Assembly: GCA_002083615.1 (NCBI GenBank)
Contig: MSXO01000035.1
Coordinates: 44,129 to 108,128 of the forward strand
DNA: 64,000 nt
From: Proteobacteria bacterium ST_bin11
GTDB taxonomy: Bacteria > Pseudomonadota > Gammaproteobacteria > Methylococcales > Methylomonadaceae
Direction of reading: 5' to 3'
Shown here: positions 35,372-43,071 of the stretch, one piece after another
Position numbering within the stretch: the first letter of the stretch is position 1
How the letters are laid out: every line of letters begins with the position of its first letter
Notes under the pieces: generated by a model
What the model was told of the DNA's origin: nothing
What the model saw: only the letters and a program-made list of their open reading frames with translations
Database searches by the model: none
Translations under genes and position numbers: made by a program

Positions 35372-35455
35372 ATTTAGACCCAAAATCATGTTGTTTTTAG
35401 AAAATAAAGAAAACCGCCATACCTTGTTTTTGTTTCGAACCTCTTTTCGTTGATA

Positions 35456-35515
35456 GCCTAACGATAAGCATAACCCGCTTAGCGAAGCGGAGTCGGGTTG
35501 ATGTGATGGTTAGAC
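35456..35515 (-). repeat. attC-like recombination site (integron gene cassette)
   Basis: A 60-base imperfect palindrome. On the minus strand it starts GTCTAAC (RYYYAAC) and ends GTTAGGC (GTTRRRY). Inside, ATCAACCCG (35502-35494) pairs with CGGGTTAT (35477-35470), with one unpaired extra base (35500) in the left arm, the asymmetry that sets attC orientation. The central loop contains CCGCTT/AAGCGG. The predicted crossover is G35462^T35461. Spacing and layout fit known attC sites. It lies 10 bases after the end of the upstream cassette's original reading frame. Confidence 0.75.
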
Positions 35516-35525
35516 GCTAAATTAG

Positions 35526-35863
35526 TTACCATGCGATTACCCGAAGGACCGACAATCCATTAATAATGACGGCGGCTATTAACGGAGCAAGTAGCGCTCC
35601 AAACATGACCTGAACTAAACACCGCCCTGTCTTCAGAAAACTACCAATAGCGGGAGCAGGAATGCGGTAATTGCCGCAGATGGGAACACATACCAAATTT
35701 CTCGTAAAGGCATATCAGGAGTTTGTATCAGCCATGCACCAAAAACCAAAACCAACATTGTCAGCAACGACGAAAGATAAACGAATAGGAAGTCTGTCCT
35801 GGTGTCTACCAACCGAACTGAGGTACAGGGGGATTTCACGTTGTTATATGGGGGCATAGTCAT
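35526..35863 (-). pseudogene. Frameshifted small membrane protein of the first integron-type cassette
   Basis: The intact frame from ATG 35863 gives 76 residues ending in a TGA at 35633. Adding one T to the run just before that stop restores a frame reading VVFLKTGRCLVQVM, ALLAPLIAAVIINGL and VLRVIAW to a TAA at 35528-35526. The joined product is about 113 residues with three to four membrane helices. The restored end lies 10 bases before attC and the start 10 bases after the cassette boundary, so I read it as a cassette gene damaged by a one-base deletion. Function unknown. Confidence 0.6.
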
Positions 35864-35866
35864 GGC

Positions 35867-35884
35867 GCCTAACTACAATTAGAC
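35867..35884 (-). other. Outer core site of the cassette region (attC end or attI-like)
   Basis: On the minus strand the site reads GTCTAAT-TGTA-GTTAGGC: a right core GTTRRRY preceded by an inverted, imperfect left core four bases away. Close paired cores of this sort are found in attI, whereas a full attC would have a longer stem. No integrase gene is next to it; rnfH begins 140 bases away. Confidence 0.45.
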
Positions 35885-36022
35885 ATCCTAAATAACGTAA
35901 AACATTTCGTTAAAACGATGTCAAAATGTTCTAAAAAATAAAAATATCTTTTAATTTCAAATGTGTATCTTCATTTGGCACTGCCTAAATCAAATTGGTT
36001 AACCATCAAAAGTTTACCCAAA

Positions 36023-36304
36023 TCACTTCTGCAACCGCCCCCGCCGCGCCTCCATCGGATTCTGCCGTAAAGGTCGATAAATCTCAACACGGTCTTCTGA
36101 GCTAACAATTTTGTCCAAATTGCAAACCAGCCCAAAAATCCCCACCATCTGCTGACTCAAATTTATTTCTGGACACTCCTGCAAAATACCGGAAGCGTCT
36201 ATCGCTTGTTCGACAGTACTGTTCGCCTCCAGACTCACAGGTATCAGCAATTGCCGCTCCGGCGTGGCGTAAGCCACTTCCACCGCGATCAACTCATCCG
36301 CCAT
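36023..36304 (-). CDS. rnfH: RnfH family ubiquitin-like protein (RatB)
   Basis: A 93-residue protein of the RnfH/PasI family with a beta-grasp fold. The start MADELIAVEVAYATPERQ is typical, and the frame's longer extension upstream (to 36490) is only ratA read out of frame. Residues GIFGLVCNLDKIVSSEDRVEIYRPL form the conserved C-terminal half, ending in a basic tail. It overlaps ratA by 11 bases; the ratA-rnfH pair is widespread. RnfH has been proposed as the partner of the RatA toxin, though this is disputed. Confidence 0.93.
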   Translation of the reverse strand: MADELIAVEVAYATPERQLLIPVSLEANSTVEQAIDASGILQECPEINLSQQMVGIFGLVCNLDKIVSSEDRVEIYRPLRQNPMEARRGRLQK

Positions 36305-36731
36305 ACAAGGCTTTGGCGCGTTGGGTAAAAGAGGTGACCATGGTGTTGCAGATTTGGTTGAACACCGGGCCGAAGGCCAGATTCGCCAGCATGCCGGAGA
36401 TTTCGAATTCCAGGTCCAGCGAGATTTTGCTGGCGTCTTCGCGCAGTGGCATAAAGCTCCAAAAGCCCTCCAACGAGGAAAAGGGCCCATCCAGCAGACT
36501 GATCTGGATTCGGCCGCCTTGATCGACTTTATTGCGGGTGGTAAAGGATTTATGAAAGCCGGCCTTGGCGATGTCGATTTGGCCTTCGACGATATTGCCT
36601 TCGCGCTTCAATATTTTGCTGCCGGAACACCAGGGTAAAAATTTGGGATACGACTCGATATCGTCAACTAGGTCAAACATTTGTTTGGCGGAGAATTTGA
36701 CCAGGGCGCTTTTTTGCACAACCGTGATCAT
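36294..36731 (-). CDS. ratA: RatA/Coq10-type START-domain protein
   Basis: A 145-residue START-like protein. It begins with VVQKSALVKFSAKQMFDLVDDIESYPKFLPWC, the hallmark of the RatA/PasT/Coq10 family, and has the conserved SLEGFWSF segment and a long C-terminal helix. In E. coli it was described as an inhibitor of 70S assembly. The Coq10 relationship suggests ubiquinone binding and respiration support. It abuts the transporter gene without any gap and overlaps rnfH, so the three form a minus-strand operon. Confidence 0.93.
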   Translation of the reverse strand: MITVVQKSALVKFSAKQMFDLVDDIESYPKFLPWCSGSKILKREGNIVEGQIDIAKAGFHKSFTTRNKVDQGGRIQISLLDGPFSSLEGFWSFMPLREDASKISLDLEFEISGMLANLAFGPVFNQICNTMVTSFTQRAKALYGG

Positions 36732-38090
36732 TTACAGCACCCCGAGCACGTGCAGGAAGACCAGGAATACCGCAGCCGGTGCCACGTATTTGATCAGAAA
36801 CTGCCAAGCTTGAAAGCCTTGCGCCGGTAGTTCCAGTTCCTGCTCGGCATGGGCTGGTTGCATCATCCAACCGGCAAACACGGCAATGCACAAGCCGCCC
36901 AAGGGTAGCATCAGGTTGGCGGTCAAGTAATCCAGCAATTCGAACAGATTTTTATCGAAGATTTTAAAGTTGGACCAGACGTTAAAAGAAAACACCACCG
37001 CTACGCCCAAGCCCCAGCAAGCACTGCCCGACCAGACACAGGCTTTTTGTCTATCGATGTTTTTGTTTTCCACTAGCCAAGCAACGGTCGGCTCGATCAA
37101 AGAAATTGACGAGGTGAGGGCGGCGAAAAACAGCAGGACAAAAAACAACACGCCGAATAACCAGCCGCCGCTCATGTGACCAAAGGCCAATGGCAGGGTT
37201 TGAAATATCAGGCCAGGCCCGACAGCCACTTCCAAATTGTTGGCAAACACCAAGGGGAAGATCGCGATGCCTGCTAGTAGGGCCACTGCTGTGTCAGCGC
37301 CGGCGATGACAATAGTGGTTTTCGCGATGGACGCGTGGCCTGGCAGGTAAGAGCCGTAAACCATGATGGCGCCCATACCCAAACTTAAAGTAAAGAAGGC
37401 GTGGCCCATGGCGGTAAGTACCGCGTCGGCGTTGATTTTGCTGAAATCGGGGCTAAACAGAAAATGAATGCCTTGCGCATAAGCGCCGGACGCCATGGCA
37501 TAAGCGACCAGAATCATCAGGATCACGAACAAGGCTGGCATCAAGAAACTAACGGCTTTTTCCAGTCCGCCTTTGATGCCGCGCATGACTACTTGCATGG
37601 TGATGAACATAAATACCGAGTGCCAGAAAATCTGCTGAATCGGGCTCGCCATCAAATTGTCGAACATTTGCTTCACTTCTGCGCCGTCGGTACCGAAGAA
37701 GCCGCCAAAGAAGGCTTTCAGGATATAAGACATCGACCAGCCGGCAATCACGCTATAGTAGGCCAGGATCAAGAAACCGGCGATCATGCCCATCCAGCCC
37801 AAATAGCCCCAGCGCGGATCGACTTTGGCTTCGGTAGCCAGGGTTTGCATGGTGTTAATCGGGCTTTGCCGACCGCGCCGGCCCATCATGATTTCCGCAA
37901 TCATGATGGGTATGCCGATGGCCGCCACGCAAAGCAAGTAAACAATCACGAAGGCACCACCACCGTTTTGGCCGGTGATGTAGGGGAATTTCCAGATATT
38001 ACCCAAACCGACCGCTGAGCCAGTGGCGGCCAGAATGAAGGCGAGGCGGGAAGACCATTCGCCGTGGATGGATGGGGTTTTATCTGTCAT
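36732..38090 (-). CDS. Sodium-dependent neurotransmitter-symporter (SNF/NSS) family transporter
   Basis: A 452-residue LeuT-fold transporter with about 11-12 membrane helices. The TM1 motif AATGSAVGLGNIWKFPYITG carries residues that bind sodium and substrate, followed by NGGGAFVIVY. Bacterial members take up amino acids with Na+. I start at the ATG at 38090 (MTDKTPSIHGEW); the frame extends to 38156. It sits between smpB and ratA, which are usually adjacent and divergent, and its stop directly abuts the ratA start. Confidence 0.93.
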   Translation of the reverse strand: MTDKTPSIHGEWSSRLAFILAATGSAVGLGNIWKFPYITGQNGGGAFVIVYLLCVAAIGIPIMIAEIMMGRRGRQSPINTMQTLATEAKVDPRWGYLGWMGMIAGFLILAYYSVIAGWSMSYILKAFFGGFFGTDGAEVKQMFDNLMASPIQQIFWHSVFMFITMQVVMRGIKGGLEKAVSFLMPALFVILMILVAYAMASGAYAQGIHFLFSPDFSKINADAVLTAMGHAFFTLSLGMGAIMVYGSYLPGHASIAKTTIVIAGADTAVALLAGIAIFPLVFANNLEVAVGPGLIFQTLPLAFGHMSGGWLFGVLFFVLLFFAALTSSISLIEPTVAWLVENKNIDRQKACVWSGSACWGLGVAVVFSFNVWSNFKIFDKNLFELLDYLTANLMLPLGGLCIAVFAGWMMQPAHAEQELELPAQGFQAWQFLIKYVAPAAVFLVFLHVLGVL

Positions 38091-38190
38091 GTGGGGGAGC
38101 CCTTGTGTTTTTATATCGTTATTTAACGGGTGTGTGAGTAAAATATCAAAATTCACGTTTTCAGTCAGTTTAAAAAATCTTCGCTACAGA

Positions 38191-38676
38191 ATGGCCGCCA
38201 AAAAATCCAAGAAAGACAATAAAGCCACCGACAACACCATCGCGGTCAATCGTCAGGCTTCTCACGAGTACACCATAGACGAGACTTTCGAAGCCGGTTT
38301 GGTGTTGGAAGGATGGGAAGTGAAAAGCTTGCGCGATGGTCGGATTCAGTTAAAGGAAAGCTATGTTGAGATCAGGCGTGGCGAAGCCTGGTTAAGTGGC
38401 GCGCATGTGTCGGCTTTGTTGTCGGCGTCTACTCATGTCAATCCCGATGCCGTGCGCAAGAAAAAATTATTGTTACATCGGCGCGAGTTGAATAAATTGA
38501 TTGGCTCTGTGGAGCGCAAAGGCTATACCTTGATTCCCTTGTCGATGTATTGGATCAAAGGTCGCGCTAAGCTGAAAATCGGTCTGGCGAAAGGTAAAAA
38601 ATTGCACGACAAGCGCGCCGCTTCAAAAGACAAGGACTGGCAGCGCGATCGCGCGCGCATCATGAAACACGGTTAA
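38191..38676 (+). CDS. smpB: SsrA-binding protein SmpB
   Basis: A 161-residue partner of tmRNA in rescue of stalled ribosomes. After a lysine-rich start, the family core runs NRQASHEYTIDETFEAGLVL, then EGWEVKSLR, SYVEIRRGEAWLSGAHVS and a tail KLHDKRAASKDKDWQRDRARI that acts in the decoding centre. The ATG at 38191 matches the family; the longer frame to 38023 runs into the divergent transporter gene. The ssrA gene is not in the window. Confidence 0.97.
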   Translation: MAAKKSKKDNKATDNTIAVNRQASHEYTIDETFEAGLVLEGWEVKSLRDGRIQLKESYVEIRRGEAWLSGAHVSALLSASTHVNPDAVRKKKLLLHRRELNKLIGSVERKGYTLIPLSMYWIKGRAKLKIGLAKGKKLHDKRAASKDKDWQRDRARIMKHG

Positions 38677-38681
38677 GTTTG

Positions 38682-39248
38682 GTGGCGACGCATCCTAATT
38701 TATTGGACGCAGATAACAGCGTTTTGCTGGTAGTGGACATCCAAGGCCGCTTGTCGGCGGCGATGCCGGCTTTAGATCTGCAACAGATGCTCACGCATGG
38801 TCAGCGCTTGCTGCAAGCCGCCGAGCTTCAGAATGTGCCGGTGTTAGTGACCGAACAATATCCGCAAGGGCTTGGGCCGACGCAACCGGAGATTAGCAAG
38901 TATTTGCCCGGCAATACCCGACTCTTCAACAAAACCGGTTTTTCTTGTTGTGCCGCCGATGGTTTCACGCAAACCTTAGCGGATACCGGACGGAAGCAAG
39001 TGGTGCTGATTGGTCAAGAAACCCATGTCTGCGTATTACAAACCGCGCTTGAGTTGTTAAGTCACGATTATCAAGTGCATGTGTTGACTGACGCGGTATG
39101 CTCGCGCCGCGCCGAACATAAGGACTATGCCTTGCAGCGCATGCAGCAGCACGGTGCAACTTTGAGCTGTCATGAGTCGGTGTTGTTCGAATGGCTTCGC
39201 GACGCCAAACATAACCATTTCAAGACTATTTCAGCGGCATTACGCTAA
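38682..39248 (+). CDS. Isochorismatase-family cysteine hydrolase
   Basis: A 188-residue isochorismatase-like hydrolase resembling the YcaC group. Triad candidates are Asp in LLVVDIQGRL, a residue in the TEQYPQGLGPT loop, and the nucleophile Cys in GQETHVCVLQTALEL. GTG at 38682 or TTG at 38679 may start it; GTG is preferred. It follows smpB by five bases. Substrates of this branch are unknown. Confidence 0.88.
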   Translation: MATHPNLLDADNSVLLVVDIQGRLSAAMPALDLQQMLTHGQRLLQAAELQNVPVLVTEQYPQGLGPTQPEISKYLPGNTRLFNKTGFSCCAADGFTQTLADTGRKQVVLIGQETHVCVLQTALELLSHDYQVHVLTDAVCSRRAEHKDYALQRMQQHGATLSCHESVLFEWLRDAKHNHFKTISAALR

Positions 39249-39264
39249 TTATTACGGGGGATAA

Positions 39265-40290
39265 ATGCGACCAATCGGATGGAGTGGGGGATTACTGGGA
39301 GTGTTGTTGTTGGTTGGCTGTACTGACTCATTCCCTCCGGTACAGACATTGAGCGGTTTTGCGCAAGGTACTACTTACAACATCAGTTACTGGGCAGAGC
39401 AGGCGCCGGATGATAAACAGATTACTGCCGACCTAGAGAAAGTGTTTTTGGAATTGGATAAAAACTTATCCAATTATCGGCCGGATTCGGTCATCGAACA
39501 ATTCAATGCAAAAGCCTCCACTGAACCGCAGTCGGTTGGTGAAGAGATTGTTTCTTTGGTTAGGATTGCGAAGGAGGTCAGTGCCGTCAGTCATGGTTGC
39601 TACGATCTAACCATCAAGCCATTGTTCGTAATGTGGGGGTTTCTAGCGGATGAATTGACCGTTCCGGAGCCGGCAGCGCTGCAAGCCGCTATGGCAAACG
39701 TGGGGATGGATAAATTGCAATTGGTCGATGACGTGCAAATGTCCAAAAAGCTGCCTAGTGTCGCTGTGGATCTATCATCGATAGCGCAAGGCTATAGCGT
39801 CGAAAAGATCAGCAAAGCCCTGGAAAGCTTGGGTATCACTAATTATTTGGTTGAAATTGGCGGCGAGTTGAAAGCCCTGGGGCATAAGCCCGATGGTAAG
39901 GCTTGGCGAATTGCGGTGGAAAAGCCGCTGCCGGGCGAACGACATATGCATAAGGTGGTCACTTTGCCGAAAGACGCGCCGATGTCTGTGATGACCTCAG
40001 GTACTTATCGGCACTATTTCGACATTAAAGGCCAGCGTTACAGTCATATCCTGGATGCACGAAACGGGAAACCGGTGGCGCACGATCTGGTGGCTGTGAG
40101 TGTGTTTCACGAAAGTCCGACTGTAGCCGATGCTTGGTCTACCGCTTTACTGTGTTTGGGGCAAGAAGAGGGGATGAAGATAGCGGATGCCGAGAAATTG
40201 CAGGTGATGTTTATCCAACAGGAGGGTACCGAGTTTCTGGAAAGTAAGACTAGAGCCCTAACCATGTCTACCCTAGTGACGATTAACTAG
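39265..40290 (+). CDS. apbE: FAD:protein FMN transferase ApbE (lipoprotein)
   Basis: A 341-residue flavin transferase that attaches FMN covalently to Thr residues of proteins such as NqrB/NqrC or RnfD/RnfG in the periplasm. The signal ends in a lipobox LLLVGC (Cys19). Family motifs include FAQGTTYNISYW, FDLTIKPL-type YDLTIKPLFVMWGF, VDLSSIAQGYSVE and the metal/FAD motif SGTYRHYFDIKGQRYSHILD. Length is normal. No nqr or rnf genes are in the window. Confidence 0.94.
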   Translation: MRPIGWSGGLLGVLLLVGCTDSFPPVQTLSGFAQGTTYNISYWAEQAPDDKQITADLEKVFLELDKNLSNYRPDSVIEQFNAKASTEPQSVGEEIVSLVRIAKEVSAVSHGCYDLTIKPLFVMWGFLADELTVPEPAALQAAMANVGMDKLQLVDDVQMSKKLPSVAVDLSSIAQGYSVEKISKALESLGITNYLVEIGGELKALGHKPDGKAWRIAVEKPLPGERHMHKVVTLPKDAPMSVMTSGTYRHYFDIKGQRYSHILDARNGKPVAHDLVAVSVFHESPTVADAWSTALLCLGQEEGMKIADAEKLQVMFIQQEGTEFLESKTRALTMSTLVTIN

Positions 40291-40343
40291 GCTAGCTTCT
40301 ATCGTGTTAGTATCCGCGCAAAACTGAATCGGGGGGAAGTTTT

Positions 40344-41105
40344 ATGTTGAGTCTAAACGATCACTTAACGTTCGCGGTGCATGGCGGCGGAGATAGCGGT
40401 GGCGGAGTTGCTGGCGGAGTGGAGAATTTCTTGTCGTTCCTGGAGGTATTGGTACGGCAATCCCCGTCGGAAAGTCTTGATAGTGTATTGCCGGGCATCG
40501 TTGCCTTACAGAATATTCACCCCTTGCTGGTGCATTTCCCGATTGCGTTGTTGACCTTGTTCTTCGCCTTGGATCTAATCGGCAGCTTGGCGAAACGTCC
40601 GGAATGGCGGCAGATAGCCGGGGCGTTTTTGTATCTGGGTACCCTATTTGCGGCGTGTACCGTGGCGGCTGGCTTGGCTGCGGCTGAGACTGTGGCCCAT
40701 GGCGGTGATGTTCATGAGATCATGGAGCATCATGAACATTTGGGTATTTCGGTATTGAGTCTGGCGGCGGCGTTATCAGCTTGGCGCTTGTTGAGCAAGG
40801 GGCGCATAGTCGGACCGGCAAATACCTTGTATTTACTGGCCTCGGGTATTTTATCCGGGTTGTTGGCGTTTACCGCCGACCTGGGTGGCTTGATGGTTTA
40901 TAAACACGGCGTGTCCGTGCAAATTGCCGACCAGTTCAACCAAGCAGCGGCGCAAGCGCATGAACACGAAGGGCTTGCTGAGCAGAGTTTGCCAGCCGAG
41001 CCCGATAATGCTGGCAGCGAAGCAGTTAAGCAGGAAGAGGGTGTTCAAGAGGGAGCGGCGCATGGGGCTGCAGGTCATCATCACGACCATCATCATGCCC
41101 ATTGA
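40344..41105 (+). CDS. DUF2231 membrane protein with histidine-rich tail
   Basis: A 253-residue inner-membrane protein with about four helices. The DUF2231 signature IHPLLVHFPIALLTLFFALD occupies residues 58-77, and two conserved histidines in it recall heme or metal ligands. After the last helix (near 180) comes an acidic linker and a C-terminal His cluster (eleven His in the last twenty residues), a likely metal-binding tail. Function is unknown; related proteins are often found with cytochromes or metal resistance genes. A strong terminator follows. Confidence 0.85.
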   Translation: MLSLNDHLTFAVHGGGDSGGGVAGGVENFLSFLEVLVRQSPSESLDSVLPGIVALQNIHPLLVHFPIALLTLFFALDLIGSLAKRPEWRQIAGAFLYLGTLFAACTVAAGLAAAETVAHGGDVHEIMEHHEHLGISVLSLAAALSAWRLLSKGRIVGPANTLYLLASGILSGLLAFTADLGGLMVYKHGVSVQIADQFNQAAAQAHEHEGLAEQSLPAEPDNAGSEAVKQEEGVQEGAAHGAAGHHHDHHHAH

Positions 41106-41130
41106 CGTTCGGCTTCAGAGCCGTCTGACA

Positions 41131-41158
41131 AAGGCTGACAAGGGTCAGCCTTTTTTTA
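41131..41158 (+). terminator. Rho-independent terminator after the DUF2231 gene
   Basis: A 9-base perfect stem, AAGGCTGAC (41131-41139) with GTCAGCCTT (41144-41152), a 4-base loop, and a run of seven T from 41151. It separates the smpB-apbE group from the trp cluster. Confidence 0.9.
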
Positions 41159-41169
41159 TTGGCCCGGAC

Positions 41170-41197
41170 ATGACATATCCGCTGGCTGTGTTATCCT
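41170..41197 (+). promoter_or_regulatory. Candidate promoter of the trpF-metZ cluster
   Basis: ATGACA (41170-41175) resembles a -35 box. It is followed after 16 bases by TATCCT (41192-41197), which has a TG one base upstream, making an extended -10. It lies just after the terminator and about 28 bases before trpF. No leader peptide or attenuator was seen. Confidence 0.5.
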
Positions 41198-41224
41198 ACG
41201 CCGCCATTTTTTGTGAGGCTATAG

Positions 41225-41854
41225 ATGCGTACCCGCGTTAAAATTTGCGGCTTTACTAAAACGGAAGACGCCCTTTGCGCGGCAAATTTGGGGGTTGATG
41301 CGGTCGGTTTGGTGTTTTATCCGCCCAGTCCAAGAAACGTATCCATCGAACAAGCCGCAAGCATCAGCAGAGCATTGCCAGCCTTTGTTAACGTGGTAGC
41401 CTTGTTCGTCGATGCTGAGCAGGCGTTGATCCGCGAAGTTTTAAATAAAGTAAGAGTGGATTGCTTGCAGTTTCATGGTGATGAAACTGCAGAGAGATGC
41501 CGGATGTACGATAAATCTTATATTAAAGCCATTCGCATGCAACCGGGTACGGACATCGATGTGCTGCAACAGCAATACTGCGATGCGGCTGGCTTACTGT
41601 TGGATGCTTATCATCCAGGCGTGCAGGGCGGCAGCGGTAGCGGTTTTGACTGGGATTTGATTCCAAATAACCGCAGCTTGCCAATCATTTTGGCTGGGGG
41701 ACTAAGCCCGGAAAATGCCGGGGAAGCGATAGTAGCTGTAAAACCGTATGCACTGGATGTGAGCAGCGGTGTTGAGGCCGGGAAAGGCATCAAGGATGCG
41801 GCGAAAATGGCTGCGTTTATAAGAAAAACTAATCAAGCGACTTTAGAACTATGA
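41225..41854 (+). CDS. trpF: Phosphoribosylanthranilate isomerase
   Basis: A 209-residue TIM-barrel enzyme converting PRA to CdRP in tryptophan synthesis. RVKICGFTKTEDA contains the catalytic Cys near 7, and VDCLQFHGDE carries the general-acid region with Asp later in LDAYHPG. LAGGLSPENAGEA and ALDVSSGVE form the phosphate site. The stop overlaps the trpB start by four bases. Confidence 0.96.
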   Translation: MRTRVKICGFTKTEDALCAANLGVDAVGLVFYPPSPRNVSIEQAASISRALPAFVNVVALFVDAEQALIREVLNKVRVDCLQFHGDETAERCRMYDKSYIKAIRMQPGTDIDVLQQQYCDAAGLLLDAYHPGVQGGSGSGFDWDLIPNNRSLPIILAGGLSPENAGEAIVAVKPYALDVSSGVEAGKGIKDAAKMAAFIRKTNQATLEL

Positions 41855-43071
41855 CAGACACCTACCCTATGGGGCAAAAGTACGATATGCCGGATATCCG
41901 GGGCCATTTCGGGCCTTACGGCGGCATTTTTGTAGCGGAAACGCTGATGCCGGCCATTACCGAGTTGAACGAAGCTTACCAGCGCTACATGCAGGATCCT
42001 GAGTTCCTCGCCGAGCTGGATGCCGATCTCAAGGATTATGTCGGTCGACCGTCGCCGCTGTATCATGCCGAACGCTGGAGTAAGCATTTGGGCGGTGCGC
42101 AGATTTATCTGAAGCGCGAAGATCTCAATCATACCGGGGCACACAAAGTTAACAACACTGTCGGTCAAGCACTGCTGGCTAAGCGCATGGGCAAGACCCG
42201 CATCATAGCCGAAACCGGTGCCGGTCAACACGGCGTTGCCACCGCGACTGTCGCGGCGCGTCTGGGTTTGGAGTGCGTGGTTTACATGGGCGCTGTCGAT
42301 GTGGCCCGTCAATCCTTGAATGTCTATCGGATGAAGTTGTTGGGCGCTACCGTGGTGCCGGTGCAATCAGGTTCCAAAACCCTTAAAGATGCACTGAATG
42401 AAGCCTTACGCGATTGGGTGACCAACATCGATAATACTTTTTACATCATCGGCACTGTGGCCGGTCCGCACCCCTATCCGGCCATGGTTCGCGACTTTCA
42501 GGCAGTTATCGGTCGAGAAGCCCGCCAACAATGCCTAGATCAAACCGGTCAGTTGCCTGATGTGCTTTTGGCATGCGTCGGAGGGGGGTCTAATGCCATA
42601 GGCTTGTTTTACCCGTTTATCGACGATCAGACCGTGAAAATGATCGGTGTCGAAGCAGCCGGCGACGGTGTTGAAACCGGGCGTCATTCCGCCCCCTTGT
42701 GTGCCGGTCGCCCCGGTGTGTTGCACGGCAACCGCACTTATCTTATGGCTGACGACGACGGCGAAATTATCGAAACCCATTCCATCTCTGCCGGCCTTGA
42801 TTATCCGGGCGTCGGCCCTGAACATGCCTGGCTGAAAGACACCGGTCGCGCCCAATATGTGAACGTGACCGACGACGAAGCGATGGCGGGTTTTCATGCC
42901 TTAACCCGTATGGAAGGTATTATCCCGGCTTTGGAATCTAGCCATGCCATGGCTTACGCAATGAAGCTGGCACCGACCATGCGCAAGGACCAAATCATTG
43001 TGATCAATTTGTCCGGACGCGGCGATAAAGACATGCAAACCATTATGCAACGTGAGGGCATCAGTTTATGA
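41851..43071 (+). CDS. trpB: Tryptophan synthase beta subunit
   Basis: A 406-residue PLP enzyme joining indole and serine. The PLP lysine is in LNHTGAHKVNN (near 93), the glycine loop is GGGSNAIG (near 237), and AETGAGQHGVATATVAA is conserved. The N-terminus GHFGPYGGIFVAETLMPA is standard. It overlaps trpF and trpA by four bases each, so the three are translationally coupled and the alpha/beta complex can be made in balance. Confidence 0.98.
   Translation: MTDTYPMGQKYDMPDIRGHFGPYGGIFVAETLMPAITELNEAYQRYMQDPEFLAELDADLKDYVGRPSPLYHAERWSKHLGGAQIYLKREDLNHTGAHKVNNTVGQALLAKRMGKTRIIAETGAGQHGVATATVAARLGLECVVYMGAVDVARQSLNVYRMKLLGATVVPVQSGSKTLKDALNEALRDWVTNIDNTFYIIGTVAGPHPYPAMVRDFQAVIGREARQQCLDQTGQLPDVLLACVGGGSNAIGLFYPFIDDQTVKMIGVEAAGDGVETGRHSAPLCAGRPGVLHGNRTYLMADDDGEIIETHSISAGLDYPGVGPEHAWLKDTGRAQYVNVTDDEAMAGFHALTRMEGIIPALESSHAMAYAMKLAPTMRKDQIIVINLSGRGDKDMQTIMQREGISL

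Noticed and set aside
35040..35453. 137-codon plus-strand frame
   Set aside because: It is antisense to the PEP-CTERM gene, lacks a ribosome site and has no recognisable features.
35470..35502. Ordinary REP palindrome
   Set aside because: The AACCCG/CGGGTT arms look REP-like, but the matching outer cores and the single extra base fit attC better. It was kept as attC with moderate confidence.
36305..36490. Upstream extension of the rnfH frame
   Set aside because: It is ratA read in another frame; the RnfH family starts at the ATG at 36304.
37401..38018. 205-codon plus-strand frame, His-rich
   Set aside because: It is the reverse of transporter membrane helices; the His-rich look comes from complementing hydrophobic codons.
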